Assembly: GCA_025352915.1 (NCBI GenBank)
Contig: JANXSA010000266.1
Coordinates: forward strand, 1 to 10,834
Source: Rhodospirillales bacterium
GTDB taxonomy: Bacteria; Pseudomonadota; Alphaproteobacteria; Acetobacterales; Acetobacteraceae
Direction: 5' to 3'
DNA: 10,834 bases
Shown here: in pieces, positions 6,620-10,834 of the stretch
Layout: each line of letters opens with the position of its first letter
How positions within the stretch are numbered: the stretch's first letter is position 1
The notes under the pieces: generated by a model
Databases searched by the model: none
Told to the model about the DNA's origin: nothing
What the model saw: only the letters and a program-made list of their open reading frames with translations
Position numbers and translations under genes: made by a program

Positions 6620-7678
6620 TCAGGGTTCGCCGGAAAGCCCGGCGCCGCGCAGTCGCCGCATGGTGCGTGCGGTGCCCGGCAACAGCCGGGCGATCTCGCC
6701 GGTGCGGTAGCGGATCACCGGCATCGCCTCCCTGGTCAGGGAGGTGACGACCAGCTCGCCGTCCTCGCCATCGCGCAGCACCCGGCCGGTCCGGGGGTCG
6801 ATGATCTCCGGGTAGTCATGGTCCTCCCAGATGGTCAGCCCGTCCTTGGTCTCCACGCATTCCTGCGCCCCGCCGGGACCGGTCATCCCGCAAAGCCCAT
6901 GGGCCGCCACCGCATGCATGTCGAAAGCATCCTCGATCGCCGCGCGAGCCGCCTCGGTCCAGAACCTGGCGTGGCAAATGCCGAGCTTGAACGAACTCTG
7001 GCGCGGATCGATGCCGGCGGCCCGTAACCGATCGCGCAGGGCCAGCAGCGCGGCCGGCGCGGCGATGATCACCTCGGGCATGAAGTCGGCGATCAGGCGG
7101 ACGTCATTTTCGGCCTGGCCGGGGAACACCGGCATGACGGCGCAGCCGTATTTCTCGATGCCGCAATTCGGGTTGTCACCGGGCGCGCCATCCGCGAGAT
7201 GCACCAGCCAGCCCGGCCGCACCCCGGCGGCACGCAGCGAGCGCGCCAGCACCGCGCGCCGGATGTCGGTGTCCTTCTGGGTGTACGCCATCACCGCCGG
7301 CCGTTCGCCGATGGCCGATGCAGCGCGGATGTGCACGATACGCTCGCGTGGCACGGCGGCCAGGGTGAACGGATAGGTGTCGCGCAGGTCCCGGCTGGTG
7401 GTGAACGGGAAACGGGCGAGATCGCCCAATGCCTCGAAATCATCGGGGTGTGCCCGGGCAGCGTCGAAGGCCAGCTTGTGGTACGGCACGCGTTCGTAGG
7501 CGTGGCGCAGGGTCCAGCGCAGACGCTCGGTCTGGAGGGCACGCAGACGCTCGACCGGCCAGGTTTCGACCGGTTCGAGCGTGTCCTCGTCGGGGGTGAG
7601 GTCGCTGCGAACGGATAAAAATCTTTTTGCTTCTTTTTCTTCAGAAAAAGAAGATTCTTGCTTGCCTTCACGCCTCAA
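6620..7678 (-). CDS. PaaK-like protein lacking adenylation motifs and the C-terminal domain
   Basis: The scaffold is clearly that of phenylacetate-CoA ligase: RLRWTLRHAYERVPYHKLAF, FPFTTSRDLRDTYPF, ECVETKDGLTIWEDHDYPEI, TSLTREAMPVIRYRT and LLPGTARTMRRL. The enzyme motifs are degraded. Where PaaK has the phosphate-binding SSGTTGKP, this protein has AASAIGERP (7298-7324). Where it has YGLSE, this has HGLCG. YRTRD is YRTGE. The usual YGYGLFTGG region is also gone. The protein stops just after the large domain, about 85 residues short of a full ligase, with no remnant downstream because a convergent gene begins. The frame is uninterrupted, so a retained pseudoenzyme is as likely as a dying gene. 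The start is uncertain: TTG 7678 gives 352 residues and overlaps paaI by 11 bases; ATG 7750 overlaps it by 83. Family resemblance starts near 7600, past the hairpin repeat that lies in the 5' part of the frame. Confidence 0.8.
   Translation of the reverse strand: MRREGKQESSFSEEKEAKRFLSVRSDLTPDEDTLEPVETWPVERLRALQTERLRWTLRHAYERVPYHKLAFDAARAHPDDFEALGDLARFPFTTSRDLRDTYPFTLAAVPRERIVHIRAASAIGERPAVMAYTQKDTDIRRAVLARSLRAAGVRPGWLVHLADGAPGDNPNCGIEKYGCAVMPVFPGQAENDVRLIADFMPEVIIAAPAALLALRDRLRAAGIDPRQSSFKLGICHARFWTEAARAAIEDAFDMHAVAAHGLCGMTGPGGAQECVETKDGLTIWEDHDYPEIIDPRTGRVLRDGEDGELVVTSLTREAMPVIRYRTGEIARLLPGTARTMRRLRGAGLSGEP
7610..7666 (+). repeat. AT-rich hairpin repeat, copy 3, at the paaI-paaK-like junction
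   Basis: AACGGATAAAA, a T-run, then a 10-bp hairpin at 7630-7653 (arms CTTCTTTTTC and GAAAAAGAAG, loop TTCA), ending in CTTGCC at 7666. Hairpin arms and loop are identical to copy 2. The paaI stop codon (7668-7670) begins after one base. The repeat is inside the open frame of the PaaK-like gene and, if translated, encodes a Lys/Glu/Ser-rich leader unrelated to the family, so it probably replaced or displaced the original start. Confidence 0.85.
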
Positions 7679-8096
7679 AGAACACCGCCCCGATCGCCCG
7701 AGAATGGCCGCGAAACTCGGCGATGACCGCGCCGGACTGGTCGGCCACACGCACGTCGTAGAGGCCGGAACGCCCGGCGAGGTGGCGTTCTTCGGCGGTG
7801 GCGGTCAGCACGTCGCCGAGGCGGGCCGGGCGGAGGAAGGCAATGTCACCCTGGGCGGCGACGCATTTGGCGTTGCGGCTGTTGCAGGCGAAGGCGAAGG
7901 CGCTGTCGGCCAGGGTGAAGATGAAGCCGCCGTGGCACATGCCGTGGCCGTTGGTCATGGTGTCGCGTACCGTCATGGTCATCCGGGCGGTGCCGGGGCC
8001 GACGGCTTCCAGCACGAGGCCGAGGCCCTGGCTGGCATGGTCGTCGGCCCACATCGCATCGGCGCAGGCTTGGGCGAGGGCCTGTGGTTCTAACAG
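7668..8096 (-). CDS. paaI: Hydroxyphenylacetyl-CoA thioesterase PaaI (hotdog fold)
   Basis: A hotdog-fold thioesterase that in phenylacetate degradation hydrolyses stalled CoA intermediates and so frees CoA. The diagnostic segment is NGHGMCHGGFIFTLADSAFAFACNS, beside the closely similar E. coli PaaI block; the catalytic Asp is D64 in LADSAFA and the glycine pair is HGG. Downstream IAFLRPARLGDVLTATAEERH and GLYDVRVADQSGAVIAEFRG complete the fold. The start is unclear. No ATG, GTG or TTG lies between the paaG stop and ATG 8054 (128 residues). CTG at 8096, two bases after the paaG stop and preceded by AAGGG, gives 142 residues, close to the usual 140, and covers the helix that family members have. 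I list the longer form. Confidence 0.88.
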   Translation of the reverse strand: MLEPQALAQACADAMWADDHASQGLGLVLEAVGPGTARMTMTVRDTMTNGHGMCHGGFIFTLADSAFAFACNSRNAKCVAAQGDIAFLRPARLGDVLTATAEERHLAGRSGLYDVRVADQSGAVIAEFRGHSRAIGAVFFEA

Positions 8097-8098
8097 GG

Positions 8099-8893
8099 TT
8101 AGCGGCCCTTGAACTGGGCGGGGCGCTTTTCCAGGAAAGCGGTGACACCTTCCTTGTGGTCCTCGGTGCGGCTGGCCATGGCTTGCAGGTCGCGTTCGAG
8201 GTCGAGCTGTTCGTTGAGGCTGTTGCCGGCGGAGGCGGCGGCGATGGCGCGGCGGGACATCAGGATTGCCTTGGTGGGCATGGAGGCGAGCTTGGCGGCC
8301 ATCTTGTGGGCCTCCTGCATCAGCTTGTCGTCGTCGAAGACGTTCCAGATCAGGCCCCATTCCAGCGCCTTTTCGGCCGGCAGGGGTTCGGCCAGCATGA
8401 CCATACCGCGGGCGCGGGCGGGGCCGACGAGGTTGGGCAGGAACCAGGTGCCGCCGCAATCGGGCACCAGGCCGATGCGGGTGAAGGCCTGGAGGAAGTA
8501 GGCCGAGCGGGCGGCGATGGTGATGTCGCAGCCCAGCGCGATCGAGCTGCCGGCGCCGGCGGCGATGCCGTTGACCGCGGCGATCACCGGCATGCGCATG
8601 ACCGCCAGTTTGCGGGCCAGCGGGTTCCAGGTTTCCTCGATCGAGCTGCCGGCGTCTTTGCTGCGGGGCTCTTCGGGGACCTGGTTGCGGCCGGCGAGGT
8701 CGGCGCCGGCGCAGAAGCCGCGGCCAGTGCCGGTGAGGATGATGGCGCGGCAGGTCTCGTCGGCTTCGGCTTCGAGGAGCTTTTCCATCAGCACGACGTG
8801 GGTGGCGCGGTCGAGCGCGTTCAGCCGGTCGGGCCGGTTGATCTGGATCACCCGGTAGCCTTTGTGAAGTTCAACCAGGACGGCTTCGCTCAT
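8099..8893 (-). CDS. paaG: Ring 1,2-epoxyphenylacetyl-CoA isomerase / enoyl-CoA hydratase family, PaaG-like
   Basis: A 264-residue crotonase-fold protein that lines up end to end with PaaG, which converts the epoxide of phenylacetyl-CoA into the oxepin-CoA that is later cleaved. Oxyanion-hole segments are GRGFCAGADLAGRN (about 58-70) and NGIAAGAGSSIAL (108-120). The characteristic GLVPDCGGTW has D145 in the position of the PaaG acid residue. The tail QLDLERDLQAMASRTEDHKEGVTAFLEKRPAQFKGR is PaaG-like rather than FadB-like. ATG 8893 has GAGGGAAAA nine bases upstream. It follows the EamA gene by 32 bases and precedes paaI by two. No paaABCDE oxygenase genes are in the window, so a general enoyl-CoA hydratase role is not excluded. 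Confidence 0.88.
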   Translation of the reverse strand: MSEAVLVELHKGYRVIQINRPDRLNALDRATHVVLMEKLLEAEADETCRAIILTGTGRGFCAGADLAGRNQVPEEPRSKDAGSSIEETWNPLARKLAVMRMPVIAAVNGIAAGAGSSIALGCDITIAARSAYFLQAFTRIGLVPDCGGTWFLPNLVGPARARGMVMLAEPLPAEKALEWGLIWNVFDDDKLMQEAHKMAAKLASMPTKAILMSRRAIAAASAGNSLNEQLDLERDLQAMASRTEDHKEGVTAFLEKRPAQFKGR

Positions 8894-8925
8894 TGTCGTT
8901 TTCCCTCGTTTGGGCAGAGTTTAGC

Positions 8926-9834
8926 CTATCTTCCGAGCAGCACCAGCACCACGCCGGCGAGCACCAGGAGCAGGCCCTGGATGTCGGCCCGGCGCAGTTT
9001 TTCGTGCAGGTAGAAGCGGCTGAACAGCAAAGTGAAGACCATCTCGATCTGGCCCAGGGCGCGCACCATTGCCACCGGGGCGAGGGCGAAGGCGCTGAAC
9101 CAGCAGGCGGAGCCGCAGGCGGAAAGTGCCCCGACCCAGGCGGAACTGCGCCAGGTTGTGAAGGCGGCGCGGAACTGGTCGGGCTCGCGCCAGAGCAGGA
9201 AGCTGCCTTGCATCAGGGTTTGCATGGCGTTGGTGACGACCAGGCCGAACAGGGCTTTCAGGATGACGAAATCGCCGGGCAGGGCGCGGTTGGCGTCCTT
9301 GATGAAGATGGCGGTGAAGGCGAAGACGAAGCCGGCGCCGAGACCGCAGATCGCGGCCGGCTGGAAGGTGGCGCCGAGGATGTCGCGCATGCCGAGGCCG
9401 CGACCGGCCCAGGAGAGCATCAGCACGCCGCCGACGCCGATCAGGATGCCGACGACCGAGAGGGGCGTCAGCGCCTCGCCGAGGATGATCCAGGCGACGA
9501 TGGCGCCTTGGACCGCTTCGGTTTTTGCATAGGCGGTGCCGACGGCGAAGTTGCGGTAGCCGAAGGCCATGATGAGCAAGGTGGTGCCGATGATCTGGAG
9601 CAGGCCGGCGGCGGCGCAGGAGGCGAGGAAGCGGGCGTTGGGCATCGGCAGGGGTTCGCCGGTCAGGCCGTAGCCGAGGGTTACGAAGAGCAGGCCGACG
9701 GGGAGCGCGTAGACATAGCGGACGAAGCCGGCGGCGTTGACGGAGAGCCGGCCGCGCAGGCGCTGTTGCAGGGCGGTGCGCCAGGTTTGGAACAGGGCGG
9801 CGGTGGCGGTGATGGGGATCCAGAGTTCGATCAT
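8926..9834 (-). CDS. EamA/DMT-family membrane transporter
   Basis: A 302-residue, very hydrophobic protein with about ten membrane helices in two similar halves, the layout of the drug/metabolite transporter superfamily. Each half ends in the EamA signature: AYAKTEAVQGAIVAWIILGE then GILIGVGGVLML in the first, and ALGQIEMVFTLLFSRFYLHEK then GLLLVLAGVVLVLLG in the second. Substrate cannot be told from sequence; export of metabolites or amino acids is common in this superfamily. ATG 9834 begins the first helix; no good ribosome site precedes it. It is the first gene of a minus-strand run with paaG, paaI and the PaaK-like gene, so a substrate connected to aromatic metabolism is possible but unproven. 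Confidence 0.88.
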   Translation of the reverse strand: MIELWIPITATAALFQTWRTALQQRLRGRLSVNAAGFVRYVYALPVGLLFVTLGYGLTGEPLPMPNARFLASCAAAGLLQIIGTTLLIMAFGYRNFAVGTAYAKTEAVQGAIVAWIILGEALTPLSVVGILIGVGGVLMLSWAGRGLGMRDILGATFQPAAICGLGAGFVFAFTAIFIKDANRALPGDFVILKALFGLVVTNAMQTLMQGSFLLWREPDQFRAAFTTWRSSAWVGALSACGSACWFSAFALAPVAMVRALGQIEMVFTLLFSRFYLHEKLRRADIQGLLLVLAGVVLVLLGR

Positions 9835-9966
9835 CGGGGCAGCGTATCGGGCGGGCCGGTGGCGGGATAGCCCGGGCGATCGGGTTACATTTTGCCTTCT
9901 TACTGTCTCAAATCGGTGGCAAAGTCTTTTTTGCGCGGGCAGTTGGCCGGCGTGATATCGATTCTC

Positions 9967-9972
9967 AAGGAG
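9967..9972 (+). promoter_or_regulatory. Strong Shine-Dalgarno for the small secreted peptide
   Basis: AAGGAG lies seven bases before GTG 9980. This near-ideal site, together with the terminator downstream, is what makes the 45-codon frame credible. Confidence 0.8.
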
Positions 9973-9979
9973 TGCCGCC

Positions 9980-10117
9980 GTGAAGAATATCGCTCTTGCC
10001 CTTGCCCTGCTGCTTGGTGCCGCCGTGGTGCTGCCGGTGATCAGCGCCAGCCCGGCCGACGCCCAGTCCAAGTGCCATTACACCTCGGGCGACAAGGCGA
10101 AGGGCTATCGCTGCTAA
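9980..10117 (+). CDS. Tiny secreted two-cysteine peptide precursor
   Basis: A 45-residue frame starting at GTG 9980. Residues 1-28 form a textbook Sec signal peptide: MKN, then a hydrophobic core IALALALLLGAAVVL, then a signal peptidase site after the A-D-A of SPADA. The predicted mature peptide is 17 residues, QSKCHYTSGDKAKGYRC, with cysteines near both ends (C32 and C45 of the precursor). It is basic, could form one disulfide loop of 12 residues, and has an N-terminal Gln that could cyclise. A strong AAGGAG precedes it and an intrinsic terminator starts 13 bases after the stop, so it looks like a complete single-gene unit. I recognise no family. Candidate roles, none shown, include a periplasmic factor or an antimicrobial or signalling peptide. 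It is divergent from the EamA gene, 145 bases away; I see no convincing promoter there. Confidence 0.75.
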   Translation: MKNIALALALLLGAAVVLPVISASPADAQSKCHYTSGDKAKGYRC

Positions 10118-10130
10118 GCTGCCGCCGCGA

Positions 10131-10166
10131 CCGGGCCAGGGGTGCTGCCTCTGGCCCGGCTTTTTT
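10131..10166 (+). terminator. Intrinsic terminator of the small peptide gene
   Basis: A 12-bp stem (10131-10142 with 10148-10159, one G-U pair) closes a five-base loop and is followed by C and six T. The 5' arm begins CCGGGCCAG. It lies between the convergent peptide gene and the Arg/Pro-rich gene. Confidence 0.9.
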
Positions 10167-10171
10167 GGTGC

Positions 10172-10642
10172 TTATTTATTGCTATATCGAAACAAAATGA
10201 GCGAGGGTTTGCGCGGGCGAAATAGGGCTCGGCGAGCGGATGGCGGGGCGCGGGCGGGGCGGCGCTGACGGCGCGGGCGGGCCGATGGGCGGGATCGGGC
10301 GCTGCTGGCGGGCGGGCAAGGCCGGGGCATGACGATCCTGCCGCGCCGGGCGATGGTCAAGCGGGTGCGGGGATGGCGGATGCGGGTTTGCCGGGTGCGA
10401 GTGAGAGGGGTGTGCGGGGTGGCGAAGGCGGTGTGGCTGGATGTGGCGCGGGGTTGCGGGGCGGGGAGGGCGCCGGCCTGCCAAAGCTGGAGGAGCTGTT
10501 CCAGGCGGCCGAAGATGCGGGTGAGGGCGGCGAAAATCAGGGCGTGCAGAACCTCCGGCAGCCAGCCCCCAATGGGGCCGCCTGCCGTGTCGTCGCGCAG
10601 GCTGGCGAGATGGTCGGCCAGCGGGGGGAGAGCGTTTGACAC
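10172..10642 (-). CDS. Orphan protein: hydrophobic helix plus Arg/Pro-rich tail, probably leaderless
   Basis: A 156-residue frame beginning at GTG 10642. Residues 1-60 look like a real protein: a short charged start MSNALPPLADHLASLRDD, then a long amphipathic to hydrophobic helix (about 27-57) containing WLPEVLHALIFAAL and IFGRLEQLLQLWQAG. From about residue 62 to the end the sequence is Arg/Pro/Ala/Thr-rich, highly basic and low in complexity, ending LILFRYSNK. I know no function. The near-consensus promoter at 10649-10677 would start transcription at or within a few bases of the GTG, which argues for this strand and this start. Plus-strand frames over the same DNA lack such support. An association with a membrane or with nucleic acid through the basic tail is conceivable; I do not claim either. 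Confidence 0.6.
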   Translation of the reverse strand: MSNALPPLADHLASLRDDTAGGPIGGWLPEVLHALIFAALTRIFGRLEQLLQLWQAGALPAPQPRATSSHTAFATPHTPLTRTRQTRIRHPRTRLTIARRGRIVMPRPCPPASSARSRPSARPRRQRRPARAPPSARRALFRPRKPSLILFRYSNK

Positions 10643-10648
10643 AGTTGG

Positions 10649-10677
10649 ATTATAACTAACGGGTTTTCGATGTGCAA
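10649..10677 (-). promoter_or_regulatory. Near-consensus sigma-70 promoter giving a leaderless message
   Basis: On the minus strand TTGCAC (10677-10672), exactly 17 bases, then a perfect TATAAT (10654-10649). Initiation about seven bases after the -10 box falls on or near 10642, the GTG of the orphan gene, leaving no room for a ribosome site. Confidence 0.8.
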
Positions 10678-10719
10678 GGAAAAAATTGATGGTGCGGGGA
10701 AGTTTTTTTAGGGGAGGGA

Positions 10720-10775
10720 GGCAAGGGGTAGTCTTCTTTTTGTGAACAAAAAGAAGCAAAAAAACTTTATCCGTT
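10720..10775 (-). repeat. AT-rich hairpin repeat, copy 4 (reverse orientation)
   Basis: Read on the minus strand: AACGGATAAAG, a T-run, a 10-bp hairpin (10733-10756; arms CTTCTTTTTG and CAAAAAGAAG, loop TTCA), then CTTGCC ending at 10720. The pair closing the loop is G:C here and C:G in copies 2 and 3, so the stem is kept by a double change. The copy lies upstream of the promoter of the orphan gene. The remaining 59 bases to the window edge show nothing I can assign. Confidence 0.82.
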
Positions 10776-10834
10776 GGGGTGGGCCAGGTGATGTTGCGCT
10801 CGTTGGTGGGATACCGCTCATCCCGGCCCTCTCC

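Noticed and set aside
8097..8459. Upstream extension of the paaI frame into paaG
   Set aside because: The extension reads paaG out of frame as an Arg/Pro-rich stretch; PaaI-like sequence starts only near 8096.
8893..9870. 325-codon Gly/Glu/Ala-rich plus-strand frame
   Set aside because: Antisense to the EamA transporter, whose two-half helix pattern is clear.
9919..9936. Possible fifth copy of the hairpin repeat (AAAGTCTTTTTTGC)
   Set aside because: It shares only the A/T-run portion, without the AACGGAT box or the hairpin.
10329..10655. Plus-strand frames opposite the Arg/Pro-rich orphan gene
   Set aside because: Gly/Arg-rich with no ribosome site; the consensus promoter points to the minus strand.
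10636..10656. TTGACA followed by TATAAC on the plus strand as a promoter
   Set aside because: The spacing is only nine bases; the minus-strand reading of the same region gives a correct 17-base spacer.

Overview
The window looks like chromosomal DNA of a high-GC alphaproteobacterium, most likely a member of the Acetobacteraceae or a close Rhodospirillales relative. This rests on three things: the atpH-atpA order of the F1 operon, the ftsE-ftsX-ydcF-plsC-DUF2125 block with a divergent zinc-ribbon gene, and protein resemblances recognised by eye. The family-level placement is inference. No rRNA, tRNA, CRISPR array, transposase or integrase gene was seen.

Left part (1-1667, all minus strand). 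The 5' end of atpA is cut by the window edge and follows atpH with one base between. atpH probably starts at a TTG codon. Upstream is a roughly 315-base gap holding two opposed copies of an AT-rich hairpin repeat, then a 99-residue ACT-domain protein of unknown role.

Centre (1787-6612). A tight minus-strand run, ftsE-ftsX-ydcF-plsC-DUF2125, is joined by 4-8 base overlaps and ends in a probable intrinsic terminator. It combines the FtsEX division/cell-wall-hydrolase regulator with envelope genes. The divergent gene at 6118 encodes a zinc-ribbon, Pro/Ala-linker, single-membrane-helix protein. The shared upstream region carries a perfect 24-bp tandem repeat containing a GC palindrome.

Right part (6620-10834). 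A minus-strand run encodes an EamA-type transporter, PaaG, PaaI and a PaaK-like protein. The PaaK-like protein is intact as a reading frame but has lost the adenylation motifs and the C-terminal domain, and its 5' end is overlapped by the hairpin repeat. A 45-codon plus-strand gene for a secreted two-cysteine peptide follows, with a strong ribosome site and terminator. It converges on a minus-strand Arg/Pro-rich orphan protein that appears to be read from a leaderless GTG under a near-consensus sigma-70 promoter. A fourth hairpin repeat lies upstream of that promoter.

The most interesting points are: (1) the four-copy hairpin repeat with compensatory stem changes and a constant TTCA loop, two copies of which abut stop codons; (2) the motif-less, truncated PaaK-like protein beside intact paaG and paaI; (3) the tiny secreted cysteine peptide; (4) the leaderless Arg/Pro-rich gene.
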